64,000 bases of DNA from Saccharicrinis sp. (GCA_024635585.1 JAGXIP010000242.1:1-64000), one strand, 5' to 3'; shown: positions 9,356 through 18,884, counted from the stretch's first letter. Numbers and translations: made by a program. The notes: generated by a model from the letters alone, not told the origin.

Positions 9356-9794
9356 AAAGATAAATGCCCCCCTCCCTGCCTGCGGCAGACAGGAATCCCC
9401 CCGATAGGGGGAAGTAAGGAAAGCGAACTGCGTTCGCTTTGGGTATGACTGCAAATAAATAGAGAGTTTATCTTGTAGATTATATTCAGAATTGTAAAGA
9501 TATGCTGCCTGTCCGGCTTTCGACGGAATAGCAAATTGGCGAACGGGGATAGTGTATTTTTAATCAAATAACCTGTCCCGTGAAGAATGAACGGGATTAC
9601 CAATCGCATATCTCTCTATATTATAACCTAAGCACAATCCTTCAAAACTTTGGTGTATTTTTGTAACTATCTGAATGTTAGAATTTTTGCTTAGTCATGC
9701 AATTTGTGCTAACATGCTGGTAATATGGCGTTTGTAAATAAGTCTAATGTCTATTATCTAAAATCTAAGGATCTATTGACCTTTATAAACCAAA
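9356..9794. repeat. Intergenic stretch with consecutive short palindromes
   Basis: No gene is seen. Three hairpins follow one another at 9371-9440: CCTGCCTGCGGCAGACAGG, CCCCCCGATAGGGGG, and AAGCGAACTGCGTTCGCTT. A fourth palindrome (ACCTGTCCCG...CGGGAT) at about 9571-9595 belongs to the family inserted inside repeat copies A and C. The end of the stretch (about 9745-9780) is a degenerate TCTAATGTCTATTATCT-like string, also seen near 24690. The first hairpins could serve as terminators for the small gene at 9152. Confidence 0.6.
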
Positions 9795-12203
9795 TTAAAA
9801 CTCAACAATTATCCCCAAGGTGGGCAACACGGTTCCGTTTTCGGTAAATATCTTGTCAAATTCGTAACGCTGTTGGTCGATATTAGCATCAGGGTTCGCA
9901 ATGATGGGTTGACCGTTTGAATTAAGCTTCTGCACAAATTTAACGGGTTCTTTAATTTTATAATTGTATAAATTCTGAATATCAAAATACACTTCGAGCG
10001 ACCATTTGTTGAACACATAACGTTTATCAACTCGTACATCCAATTGATGAAAGTTTTCTAGGCGTTCTGAGTTAAATCGGCTAAAATCCAGATACTCTTT
10101 TCCTGTTGCATTATAGGCTTGTACTAAAGTGGTGGTGTTTTCATCTACCGGTGTGTACGGTAAGCCACCTAAAAATCGCCACTTTATACCAAAATCCCAA
10201 TTGTTTTTCAGCGATTTGTTGATGGTAGTGGTAAACAGGTGTTTACTATCCCACGAACTGGGTATATATTGACCCAATATGTTGGTGAATTCGCTTCGTA
10301 CAAAGGTGTAGGCAGCAATAAAGCTATATCCTTTGGGCGATCTTTGGCGGGCCATTATTTCTAAACCATAGGCTTTTCCGCTTCCTGTTGGAATTACTTC
10401 CTCATCGCCAACAACCCCAAAATCGCCTCCTTTGCTGGCTATCGAGATGGAATCTTTGACCGAGATCGGGTAATCACCATAATCTTTATAAAAACCTTCC
10501 AAGGTAATTTTTGAGTAATTATTGGGTCGGAACTCCAGGCCGGCAACGTAATGATCGGCATAAATATAGCGTAAGTCGTTTTGCTTGTTTACGAGTGCTC
10601 CCTGCGTATTTCGATATCCCATGGTTGTAAGCGAAGGCAATTGATAATACCGACCCACATTTAAGTTAAGGAAAAAGGCAGGAGCCAGTTGTGCAGAGGC
10701 AGAAAAGCGTGGGCTAATTTGATTGAATGGATTGTTCATCCTATCCGAATAGGAAGCGCCATCCATTCGTACACCAAAAGAAAGGTTTATCCTATCCTCG
10801 AAAATGGGAAGACCCGCTGAAGCAAAAAGTCCATATTTAATAAAATCCAGCGTCGAGTTATAGTTTATTTCTCGGGGCTGTGAATTCAGAAAGTCTATAC
10901 GATAAGTAGAATTTGAATAATGAGCCGCATCCAACGAAACGCCAGTGTTAAATCGGATATTACCTGCTTTTGTGTCCAGCTCGGTTCTGAATTTATTTTC
11001 GACTTCTTGCGATTGGTAATCATACGTCAAGTTTTCGGGTCGCTCAATATTATCACGATACTTAATGGCCTCGTTGTTCAAATGGCTACGACTGGCTATA
11101 ACGGTCAAAAAGCTCTTACCAAAAAAATGTTTGTAATTGGTGCCTATGGTATAATTCCATTGTTTGTTAACAGGTAGATAAGAGAGTATATACTGATTGT
11201 CGGCGGTTTCGCTGGCTTTGCTGTTTAATTTAAAATCGTCGATAGCACCAAAGCCCAAAAAAGAGATTTCATTTTTTTCGTTTATCCGTGTTTTGGTTTT
11301 AAATTGAAAATCGGTAAAAGTGGGTAAAAATGGTAAATCCAATGCTTGAAACAAAAATTGGAGATAGGAGCGCCGTACAGAGGCAAAGGCAGTGGTTTTT
11401 TCCGACAGCGGCCCAGAAGCCGAAAAAGCGAGCTCACTTGCACCCAAAACCGCTTTAAAGTCGGCTTGGTCTTTGCTTCCATCTTTTTGCTTAAATTCCA
11501 TGATTGAACTTAGTGCATTACCCCGTGCCGAAGGGAAAGCACTGGAATAAAAATCTACTTCGCGTATAAAATCTACGTTAAGTATGCCTACTGGACCTCC
11601 GGATGCTCCTTGCGTGGAAAAGTGATTGATGGTGGGTATTTCTATGCCATCTATGTAAAACTTATTTTCGGCGGGGCCACCGCCGCGCACGATGATGTCG
11701 TTACGAAATGAAACCGTGCTGCCAACACCCGGAAACGACTGAATTACTTTAGATATATCTCGGTTGGCACCTGCACTTTTTTCAATTTGATCGATACCAA
11801 TGCGACGGAGTGAAACCGGGCTTTCCATTTTTTGGGCAAATGGCGATGATTTAACGGTTATTTCCGATAGGGTTTCCGTGGTTGGCTCCATCAAAATTTC
11901 AACGTAATTGGAGCGTATTTTTGAAATCATTATTTCCTCGGTAACCAAACTTTTGTATCCAACGAAAGAAAGTTGAAGCCGAACAAATTCCTTGTTGTTT
12001 ATTTCTATTTCAAATTCTCCGTCAATATTTGTGGCGGTGCCATTGGTGGTATTGTAAACCACCATATTCACAAAGGGCAAAGGCGCATTGGAGTAGGCAT
12101 CTTTAACCAAACCCTTTAATACCGGGTTTTGCGATAATAGCGCCGATGACAATATTAAAAGACTCGCTAAAATAAAATATCTTAGATGTAAAATTGATGT
12201 CAT
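9795..12203 (-). CDS. TonB-dependent outer-membrane receptor
   Basis: 802 residues. A signal peptide (ILASLLILSSALLSQ) is followed by a carboxypeptidase-regulatory-like domain (GLVKDAYSNAPLPFVNMVVY, residues about 28-110). A plug domain comes next (VIQSFPGVGSTVSFRNDIIV, then RGGGPAENKFYIDGIEIPT), and the rest is a 22-strand barrel ending in an aromatic residue (GIIVEF), the BAM recognition signal. It imports an unidentified large ligand using TonB/ExbBD energy. No SusD partner or TonB system is adjacent, so it is an orphan receptor and the substrate cannot be guessed. Confidence 0.93.
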   Translation of the reverse strand: MTSILHLRYFILASLLILSSALLSQNPVLKGLVKDAYSNAPLPFVNMVVYNTTNGTATNIDGEFEIEINNKEFVRLQLSFVGYKSLVTEEIMISKIRSNYVEILMEPTTETLSEITVKSSPFAQKMESPVSLRRIGIDQIEKSAGANRDISKVIQSFPGVGSTVSFRNDIIVRGGGPAENKFYIDGIEIPTINHFSTQGASGGPVGILNVDFIREVDFYSSAFPSARGNALSSIMEFKQKDGSKDQADFKAVLGASELAFSASGPLSEKTTAFASVRRSYLQFLFQALDLPFLPTFTDFQFKTKTRINEKNEISFLGFGAIDDFKLNSKASETADNQYILSYLPVNKQWNYTIGTNYKHFFGKSFLTVIASRSHLNNEAIKYRDNIERPENLTYDYQSQEVENKFRTELDTKAGNIRFNTGVSLDAAHYSNSTYRIDFLNSQPREINYNSTLDFIKYGLFASAGLPIFEDRINLSFGVRMDGASYSDRMNNPFNQISPRFSASAQLAPAFFLNLNVGRYYQLPSLTTMGYRNTQGALVNKQNDLRYIYADHYVAGLEFRPNNYSKITLEGFYKDYGDYPISVKDSISIASKGGDFGVVGDEEVIPTGSGKAYGLEIMARQRSPKGYSFIAAYTFVRSEFTNILGQYIPSSWDSKHLFTTTINKSLKNNWDFGIKWRFLGGLPYTPVDENTTTLVQAYNATGKEYLDFSRFNSERLENFHQLDVRVDKRYVFNKWSLEVYFDIQNLYNYKIKEPVKFVQKLNSNGQPIIANPDANIDQQRYEFDKIFTENGTVLPTLGIIVEF

Positions 12204-12331
12204 TGTTTAATATTTAGTTAGAATCATTAAACGTAAAATGGTAAAAATAGTTCAATAATTGAACACATGGGTATTTCGTTGAGAAATAAATATTGCATAA
12301 ATTGTGCAGCTATAAAAATGGTACAATATAG

Positions 12332-14110
12332 ATGGGAAAAGAAACAATCGTAAAAAAGTTCCTTGCTTGGAGAGTTAGATACGTGAGTAACAGGCAATTT
12401 ATGATGATTTTAAGTGTGGTGGTAGGAATTGCTGCCTGGCTGGCTGCTGTAGTCATTAAAAAATCTGTTGGCTTTATCCATCACTTGGTTCAGGGCGTTA
12501 TTTCCTTACAAGGTTTCGAATGGTTGTATTTGGTAGCACCTGGGGTGGGTATCCTGTTAACGGTTCTGTTTATCAAATTTGTAATTCGCCGACCAGTAAG
12601 GCACGGAATACCCAATGTACTCTACTCCATTTCCAAAAATAAGGGCGAAATGAATAGGCACAACATGGTATCGTCCATTATAGCCAGTTCATTAACCGTA
12701 GGTTTTGGGGGTTCGGTAGGGTTGGAGGGGCCAACCGTTTCAACGGGTGCAGCCATCGGTGCCAATTTGGGTAAGGCGTTGCATCTTAATTATCGACAAA
12801 TTACCTTATTGTTGGGTTGTGCCTGTGCCGGGGCTATGTCGGCTATTTTTAAGGCACCCATTGCCGGAATTGTTTTTGCACTCGAAGTGATCATGCTCGA
12901 CTTAACCTTGGTTTCGTTGGTTCCTTTGCTTTTGTGCTCTGCTTCGGCGGTGGTTGTGTCCTATCTTTTCTTGGGTCAAGAGGTGGTTTATCCTTTTGAT
13001 ATTGAGCATACTTACACACTAAAAGAACTGATGTTTTATGTGCTGCTTGGCTTGGCCTGTGGCCTTGTAGCTACCTACTTTACCCGCATGTACAAATATA
13101 TCGAAAAGCTTTTCGAGAAGATACAAAACGGATGGAATAGGCTCCTTTTTGGCGCGCTTACGCTGGGTGTTTTAATGATTTTCTTTCCGCATTTGTTTGG
13201 TGAGGGTTACGAGGTGATTAACGGAGCCCTAAGGGGCGATTTATATTACCTGCACGATTTGGGCATTTTTGCGCACCTCAACGATAACTTCATCAACTTT
13301 GTAATTATCATGGTATTTACCATTGGTGTTAAGGTAATTGCTACATCGGTTACCTTTGGTGCCGGGGGAGTAGGTGGTATTTTTGCACCAACCCTGTTTA
13401 TGGGTGCCAACACGGGCGTTTTGTTTGCCTCACTTATCAATCGTTTGGGTTGGGTAGAATTACCAGTGAAAAACTTTGCCCTTATAGGTATGGCGGGTCT
13501 TATTGCCGGAGTTTTGCACGCACCTTTAACGGGCTTATTTCTCATTGCCGACCTTTCGGGTGGATATAGCATGTTTTTGCCTTTGATGATTACCGCAACC
13601 ATAAGCTATGTTACTGCTAAATCCTTTGAAGAACATTCGGTTTATACCCATCAGTTGGCCAAACGTAAAGAATTGCTTACACACGATAAGGATCAGAACG
13701 TGATGACCATGATGGATCTAAATAAATTGATAGAAACCGATTTTGCAGTTATACCACCCGATGCCACGCTGGGCGATTTGGTAAAGGTTATTTCAACCGC
13801 TCACCGCAACCTTTTTCCAGTGGTTGATAAAGCGGGCATGTTAAAAGGTATGGTCAAGATGGACGATATACGAGAAATTATCTTTAAGCCGGAAAAATAT
13901 AAGGAAGTAAAAGTAAAGGATTTAATGTATATGCCCGAATACTTTATAAGCCCCGACGACCCAATGGAAGATTTGGTAGAGATGTTCCGTAAATCGTCGC
14001 GTTTTAATGTAGCGGTGATTGATAAAGGTAAATACCTGGGTTTTATTTCCCGCGCCAATGCTTTTACGGCCTATCGTAATCACTTAAAAATGCTTTCTTC
14101 GGGTTATTAA
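12332..14110 (+). CDS. ClC-type chloride channel/antiporter with CBS pair
   Basis: 592 residues. The multi-helix ClC core (residues about 20-430) has the ion-pathway motifs GFGGSVGLEGP (GxEGP selectivity loop), CAGAMSAIFKAPIAG and GAGGVGGIFAPTLFMGA. Two CBS domains follow (about 450-585; FAVIPPDATLGDLVKVI and MYMPEYFISPDDPMEDLV), which usually bind adenine nucleotides and gate transport. It moves Cl- across the inner membrane, as a channel or a Cl-/H+ exchanger. Divergent from the TonB receptor gene; monocistronic as far as can be seen. Confidence 0.93.
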   Translation: MGKETIVKKFLAWRVRYVSNRQFMMILSVVVGIAAWLAAVVIKKSVGFIHHLVQGVISLQGFEWLYLVAPGVGILLTVLFIKFVIRRPVRHGIPNVLYSISKNKGEMNRHNMVSSIIASSLTVGFGGSVGLEGPTVSTGAAIGANLGKALHLNYRQITLLLGCACAGAMSAIFKAPIAGIVFALEVIMLDLTLVSLVPLLLCSASAVVVSYLFLGQEVVYPFDIEHTYTLKELMFYVLLGLACGLVATYFTRMYKYIEKLFEKIQNGWNRLLFGALTLGVLMIFFPHLFGEGYEVINGALRGDLYYLHDLGIFAHLNDNFINFVIIMVFTIGVKVIATSVTFGAGGVGGIFAPTLFMGANTGVLFASLINRLGWVELPVKNFALIGMAGLIAGVLHAPLTGLFLIADLSGGYSMFLPLMITATISYVTAKSFEEHSVYTHQLAKRKELLTHDKDQNVMTMMDLNKLIETDFAVIPPDATLGDLVKVISTAHRNLFPVVDKAGMLKGMVKMDDIREIIFKPEKYKEVKVKDLMYMPEYFISPDDPMEDLVEMFRKSSRFNVAVIDKGKYLGFISRANAFTAYRNHLKMLSSGY

Positions 14111-14604
14111 AAATGCTGTTGTAAGCCCCATAATTTTTTAGGTGGTTATAAAATAAAATTGCTGATGCTTTTTATTACAAAAAAAATGACGTTTTTATCC
14201 TTTTTACCCTGAATTTAGCCTACACATCTCCAAAACCACAAGTCTATCAACAAAATATGAATTAATCAGCAACTCCTTGAAATTCAATAGTTGATTACTT
14301 AAAACGCTGACATTACGGGTATTAAGGTATGCTAATGCTTTAATATGAGGATGAAAAAAATGAAAAAAAATTATTTTTGTCTTCGTTTAAAAAAGAGGGT
14401 GTGTGGTTTAAAAAAGAGGGTGTTTCATATGAAAAAGTCAATTTAATTTTGTTAGATATGGTAAGCAAATGACCGTGGTTGCTGCTGTGTATTTGGCTCG
14501 CATGTGAAATAAAATTATTTTTGTCATGTTAAAAAAATGTGAGTGAAGTTTAGCTGAAACAAAAATATACCTCCCTAAACCAAATAGTTCTAAACTATTG
14601 TTAA
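14111..14604. other. Intergenic stretch with a duplicated AT-rich block
   Basis: No convincing gene. A block TTTAAAAAAGAGGGTGT occurs twice in direct repeat at about 14387 and 14408. An ORF of 31 residues (14351-14446, MKKMKKNYFCLRLKKRV...) runs through the block but is mostly Lys and is probably chance. A small hairpin AATAGTT/AACTATT lies at 14583-14599, just before the terminator-like hairpin at 14605. Confidence 0.5.
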
Positions 14605-14642
14605 GAGACTGTCGCAATACCAAACCGCGACAGTCTTTTTTA
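14605..14642 (+). terminator. Intrinsic terminator just upstream of ilvA
   Basis: GACTGTCGC at 14607 pairs with GCGACAGTC ending at 14635, followed directly by a run of T. This is a textbook intrinsic terminator. It is about 500 bases after the ClC gene and 50 bases before ilvA, so it either ends a small RNA from the preceding stretch or attenuates ilvA. Confidence 0.75.
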
Positions 14643-14669
14643 TTTGGTCACATTGGTTTCAATTTATCT

Positions 14670-14677
14670 TACCTTTG
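14670..14677 (+). promoter_or_regulatory. Possible -7 box TACCTTTG for ilvA
   Basis: Fits TAnnTTTG and lies 14 bases before the chosen ilvA ATG, so the transcript would have a very short leader. A TTTG at 14643 is the only -33-like match, at a long spacing. If used, the terminator at 14605 would lie outside the ilvA transcript. Confidence 0.4.
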
Positions 14678-14691
14678 CAAAAAATATTAAT

Positions 14692-15951
14692 ATGACTCTT
14701 AAATCCATATATATTCCGCAAATAAAAGATATAATTGCAGCATCGGAACGGCTAAAGGGTGTGATAAAGCGAACACCTTTAGAGTTAAATACTACCTACT
14801 CCGAAAAGTACGAGGCCAATATTTATTTTAAGCGGGAAGATCAACAAGTGGTGCGTTCCTACAAAATACGGGGTGCTTATAATAAGATGGCATCCATGCC
14901 TTTGCAGGATATTAGGTGTGGTATTGTTTGTGCCAGCGCGGGTAATCATGCTCAAGGAGTGGCTTTGTCGTGTTTTATTTTAAAGGTAAAGGGAACCATA
15001 TTTATGCCCACCACTACGCCCTCCCAAAAAATAAAAAGGGTAAAAACATTGGGTAAGGAGTGGGTTGAAGTGGTGTTGGTTGGCGATACTTTCGACGATG
15101 CCAATAGTGAAGCATTAAGCTTTAGTGCGCAAAACCAATTGTCATTTATTCCGCCTTTCGACGATAAAAAAGTGATTGAAGGGCAAGGAACCATTGGTAT
15201 TGAAATTATGGAGGATTTGCCAAAGGTGAATTTTGTATTTATACCCATTGGCGGAGGTGGTCTTACTGCGGGGTTAAGTACTTATATTAAACAGACTTCG
15301 CCAAAAGTTAAATTGATAGGCGTTGAGCCCGAAGGAGCGGCAGCCATGAAGCAATCTATCCAGAAGAACGAAATAGTTACGCTATCCGAAATAGATAATT
15401 TTGTGGATGGAGCCGCGGTCCGTCGCCCGGGCGATTACACCTTCCCGATATGTAAGAAATATCTCGATGATATTACAACAGTGCCCGAAGGCAAAGTTTG
15501 CACCAAAATATTAGAACTTTATAACAACGAGGCCATTGTTGCCGAACCGGCCGGGGTTTTATCGGTGGCGGCACTGGAGCAATATAAAGAGGAGATAAAA
15601 GGTAAAAACGTGGTGTGCATCATAAGTGGAGGCAATAATGGTATTACCCGTACTGAAGAAATTAAAGAGCGCTCGCTGTTGTACGAAGGGTTGAAGCACT
15701 ATTTTATCGTTCGTTTCCCCCAGCGGGCAGGTGCCTTAAAAGATTTTGTGAACGACATTTTAGGACCCAACGACAATATTGTCCATTTTGAATATTCAAA
15801 AAAAATAAACCGTGAGAAGGGTCCAGCCTTGGTGGGCATTGAATTAAAGGATCCTGCTGATTTTGAGCCTTTAATGGAAAGAATGAAAGCCCGTAATTTT
15901 TTTGGGGAATACCTAAACGATAATTATAATTTGTTTGAGTATTTGATGTGA
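14692..15951 (+). CDS. ilvA: Threonine ammonia-lyase (threonine deaminase)
   Basis: PLP enzyme converting threonine to 2-oxobutanoate, the committed step of isoleucine synthesis. The PLP lysine lies in SYKIRGAYNKM (residues about 60-70). ASAGNHAQG binds the substrate, and GGGGLTAGL is the phosphate-binding loop. A C-terminal ACT-like domain (FIVRFPQRAGALKDFVNDIL) fits isoleucine feedback control. From this ATG it is 419 residues; the ORF track start at 14644 is upstream of a likely promoter box and adds residues absent from homologues. The next gene, aspartate kinase, belongs to the pathway that makes threonine. Confidence 0.93.
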   Translation: MTLKSIYIPQIKDIIAASERLKGVIKRTPLELNTTYSEKYEANIYFKREDQQVVRSYKIRGAYNKMASMPLQDIRCGIVCASAGNHAQGVALSCFILKVKGTIFMPTTTPSQKIKRVKTLGKEWVEVVLVGDTFDDANSEALSFSAQNQLSFIPPFDDKKVIEGQGTIGIEIMEDLPKVNFVFIPIGGGGLTAGLSTYIKQTSPKVKLIGVEPEGAAAMKQSIQKNEIVTLSEIDNFVDGAAVRRPGDYTFPICKKYLDDITTVPEGKVCTKILELYNNEAIVAEPAGVLSVAALEQYKEEIKGKNVVCIISGGNNGITRTEEIKERSLLYEGLKHYFIVRFPQRAGALKDFVNDILGPNDNIVHFEYSKKINREKGPALVGIELKDPADFEPLMERMKARNFFGEYLNDNYNLFEYLM

Positions 15952-16056
15952 TTGACCTTTATGCATGAATTTAAAGCAAAATTTGGATGTGAGGTATAAA
16001 AATAACATTTTTAAAGTGCTTAATTTTTATTTCAATCCCAGAATTTTTTACATAAA

Positions 16057-17427
16057 ATGAAAAAGATAGTTGCCAAGTTTGGAGGTTCTAACCTCAAGAA
16101 GAAAGAAGATATACAAAAATTGCTAAGAGTAATAAAAGCCTACGACAGACCTATGGTAATCGTAGTGTCGGCTTTTTATGGTATCACCAACCATTTGATA
16201 CAATCGATGGCAGAGGTTAAAAAGGATGAGAGTCATATTGAAATATTGGCCCGTTTTTTAAGGGAACTCAAGTCCGAAGCCATCATGGAGAACTTTGAGG
16301 ACAAACATTGGCAGGATAAGACATTGCAGGGGGTGGAAAGTCGGATTAGAGAATTAAGTAGATACTTGACAGGCATCCATTATATTGGCGATGTACCCAA
16401 TTTTGTGGAAGATGTGATATTGAGCTATGGAGAGCGTTTGAGCTCTTTGGTAATTACTAATATTTTGCAGAGCCATGGCATACATGCCGAAGAAGCTTTG
16501 CCCGAGGACATGCCCTTGCTCACCGATGGAGAGTTTGGCAATGCCACGGTAGATTACGATTTGGCAGCACCTCATGTGAAAGAACGGTTGAAGGAAGATA
16601 AAATATATGTGGTGCCCGGATTTTATGGCGTATCCGAAAATGGTAAGGTTACTTTACTTGGTCGTGGTGGTAGTGATTACTCGGCTGCGGCCATAGCCCG
16701 TTGCCTCGATGCCGAATCGCTGGATGTTTGGAAAGATGTGGATGGCTTTATGAGTGCCGATCCCAAATTAGTTGCATCGCCTAAGCGTATCACCAGCCTA
16801 TCGTATGCAGAAGCAGCAGAGCTATCCTATTTTGGAGCCAGTATATTGCATCCACGCACCGTAGAGCCCCTCAAGGAAGTGGGCATCCCCATACACATTG
16901 GAAATATAGATGCTTTCAATGGGAAAATTGAGCCTCGAACCATTGTGCAAGCTGCCGAGACGATAAGTGAGCAAATAATAAAGAGTGTGACTTACAGTGA
17001 CGATTTTGGTTTGCTTAAATTACGGGGTGCCGGGGTAGGGTTAAAACGCGGTGTATTAGCCAAGGTTACTGTTGCGCTCGATAGAGCTGGCATTAATATA
17101 AAATCCGTCATCACCTCGCAGGTGGTCATCAACTTGTTGCTTGCAGCCCGTGATGTTAAACACGCCTATAAGGTAGTGGAAGATTTGGAGCTGTCGGCTA
17201 TAACCGAGCTTATCGCCATTGAGCAAATATCTACCATAGCTGTGGTTGGCGAAGGTCTGCTTGAACATCCGGGTGTGGCCGGTCGCTTGTTTATGGCGTT
17301 GGCCAAAGAAAAGATAAACATACGTATGATCGTGTCGGGCGCATCGACGGTGGCCAGCTACTTTATGGTGGCTCCTGCCGATAGGGATGCTGCCATAAAA
17401 GCTATCCACCAAGCGTTTTTTGATTGA
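16057..17427 (+). CDS. lysC: Aspartate kinase (monofunctional)
   Basis: 456 residues. The amino-acid kinase domain starts VAKFGGSNLKK (KFGGS nucleotide motif), with GRGGSDYSAAAIARCL and the substrate loop FMSADPKLV near residue 230. Two ACT domains follow (about 315-455; AVVGEGLLEHPGVAGRLFMAL), giving allosteric control by lysine or threonine. It phosphorylates aspartate at the entry to Lys, Thr, Met and Ile synthesis. No homoserine dehydrogenase domain is fused, so it is the monofunctional type. Its stop codon lies inside the first unit of the iteron array serving the next gene. Confidence 0.92.
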   Translation: MKKIVAKFGGSNLKKKEDIQKLLRVIKAYDRPMVIVVSAFYGITNHLIQSMAEVKKDESHIEILARFLRELKSEAIMENFEDKHWQDKTLQGVESRIRELSRYLTGIHYIGDVPNFVEDVILSYGERLSSLVITNILQSHGIHAEEALPEDMPLLTDGEFGNATVDYDLAAPHVKERLKEDKIYVVPGFYGVSENGKVTLLGRGGSDYSAAAIARCLDAESLDVWKDVDGFMSADPKLVASPKRITSLSYAEAAELSYFGASILHPRTVEPLKEVGIPIHIGNIDAFNGKIEPRTIVQAAETISEQIIKSVTYSDDFGLLKLRGAGVGLKRGVLAKVTVALDRAGINIKSVITSQVVINLLLAARDVKHAYKVVEDLELSAITELIAIEQISTIAVVGEGLLEHPGVAGRLFMALAKEKINIRMIVSGASTVASYFMVAPADRDAAIKAIHQAFFD

Positions 17428-17585
17428 AGTCCTTCATAAAAATGGTTATTTACACAGAAAGTCATAGGAGAAAGTGTGTAACCAAACAAAAAGTCCTTTG
17501 TAAAAATGTAACATTCTGCATAAAGTCCTTTGAGAAAGTGTATATTTGTCTTTAAAGTTATTGAGAAAAGAGTATTTGTATGAGA
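17426..17585 (+). repeat. Five direct repeats at exact 32-bp spacing (iteron-like array)
   Basis: Units start at 17426, 17458, 17490, 17522 and 17554, each 32 bases apart. The core is AAAGTCCTTTGAGAAAGTGT, most exact in unit 4. Units 1 and 3 carry TAAAAATG, units 2 and 4 carry GAGAAAGTG, so there is an alternating pattern. The array fills the whole gap between lysC and the DUF4143 ATPase gene and covers the TATATTTG promoter box. It is probably an operator for the ATPase gene. Confidence 0.85.
17541..17548 (+). promoter_or_regulatory. -7 box TATATTTG for the DUF4143 ATPase gene
   Basis: Exact match to TAnnTTTG, 31 bases before the ATG at 17580 and embedded in repeat unit 4, so repeat-bound protein would compete with RNA polymerase. 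Confidence 0.5.
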
Positions 17586-18884
17586 AGGACAATCATAAAG
17601 CATTTGGAGAGGTGGAAAACTAAATCAACAAGAAAGCCATTATTAATCAAAGGGGCGCGGCAAGTTGGAAAGACCTGGTTGATGAAAGAATTTGGAAATA
17701 TGAGTTACGACCAAATTGCCTATGTTAACTTCGAAAGTTCTCAAGTTCTTAAAAATCTATTTGAGCTTGATTTTGATATTTCACGTATAATAATGGCCGT
17801 TGAAATAGAAACAGGTGTTAGCATAAATGCTGAAAACACCTTAATTATTTTTGATGAAATTCAAGAAACGGAACGGGGAATAACTGCACTAAAATATTTT
17901 TTTGAGAATGCACCACAATATCACATTATGGCGGCTGGATCTCTTTTGGGGGTATCTTTCCATAAAGGCGTCTCTTTTCCTGTGGGTAAAGTAGAATTCT
18001 TAGATTTGTACCCGTTAAATTTCAGCGAATATTTACTAGCTTTAGAAGAGGATAAGCTTTTGCATGCCTTGGAAAAGAAAGATTGGCAATTAACAAACAG
18101 CTTTAAAGTAAAATATATAGAACTTTTAAAACAATATTATTTTATTGGAGGAATGCCCGAGGCAGTTACTACGTTCATTCGTACCAAGGATTTTTCTGAA
18201 GTGCGACAAGTACAAGATAATATTCTCAGAGCTTATGAACAGGATTTCTCTAAATACGCGCCTTATGATATAGTACCTAGGATTAGAATGCTGTGGAATG
18301 CAATACCTTCACAGTTATCTAAGGAAAACAAAAAGTTTATATTCAGTGCGCTAAAAAAAGGAGCTCGTGCAAAAGAGTTTGAGTTAGCGCTATCGTGGTT
18401 GATTGATTGTGGTTTGATTTATAAGATTAGTAGGATATCTAAGCCAAGTATTCCATTAAATGCTTATGTAGACTTCGGCGCATTTAAATTATTTGTTTTG
18501 GATGTGGGCTTGTTGGCTGCAATGGGAAGTATAGATGTGAGAACTTTGCTTAAAGGCAATGATATATTTACTGAGTTTAAAGGCGCGATAACTGAACAAT
18601 ATGTCCTTCAGCAGTTGATGTCTATTGATGGAATAAACATATATTATTGGTCGGCGGATAATGCTATGGCTGAACTGGATTTTGTGGTGCAAAGCAATGG
18701 TAAGATTATTCCGATAGAGGTAAAGGCCGAAGAAAACTTGCAGGCCAAGAGTTTGAAGTCATATTATTCAAAATATCCCCAAACTAAAGCGGTACGTTCA
18801 TCTATGTCCGATTATCGGGAGGAAGATTGGTTGATAAACCTACCCTTGTATGCCGTTAGTTTGTTGCCTGAACTAAATCTTTAA
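17580..18884 (+). CDS. AAA-family ATPase with DUF4143 domain
   Basis: 434 residues. Walker A is GARQVGKTWLM (residues about 21-31), Walker B is LIIFDEIQE (about 85-93). The central part has the AAGSLLG sensor-like motif, and the C-terminal DUF4143 part ends in a PD-(D/E)xK-like core (ELDFVVQSNGKIIPIEVKAEE), suggesting a degenerate or active nuclease fold. Such proteins occur in many copies in Bacteroidota genomes; their role is not established, with links to mobile DNA or toxin-antitoxin-like behaviour only proposed. The 32-bp repeat array directly upstream suggests self-regulation. Its AT-richer codon use than lysC suggests acquisition. Confidence 0.88.
   Translation: MRRTIIKHLERWKTKSTRKPLLIKGARQVGKTWLMKEFGNMSYDQIAYVNFESSQVLKNLFELDFDISRIIMAVEIETGVSINAENTLIIFDEIQETERGITALKYFFENAPQYHIMAAGSLLGVSFHKGVSFPVGKVEFLDLYPLNFSEYLLALEEDKLLHALEKKDWQLTNSFKVKYIELLKQYYFIGGMPEAVTTFIRTKDFSEVRQVQDNILRAYEQDFSKYAPYDIVPRIRMLWNAIPSQLSKENKKFIFSALKKGARAKEFELALSWLIDCGLIYKISRISKPSIPLNAYVDFGAFKLFVLDVGLLAAMGSIDVRTLLKGNDIFTEFKGAITEQYVLQQLMSIDGINIYYWSADNAMAELDFVVQSNGKIIPIEVKAEENLQAKSLKSYYSKYPQTKAVRSSMSDYREEDWLINLPLYAVSLLPELNL

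Noticed and set aside
14351-14446. 31-residue Lys-rich ORF before ilvA as a leader peptide
   Set aside because: It has no isoleucine, leucine or threonine codon run that would fit attenuation and mostly reflects the duplicated AT-rich block.
17426-17585. CRISPR array before the DUF4143 gene
   Set aside because: The units are degenerate, the spacing leaves no unique spacers of fixed length, and no cas gene is near. Direct operator-like repeats explain it better.
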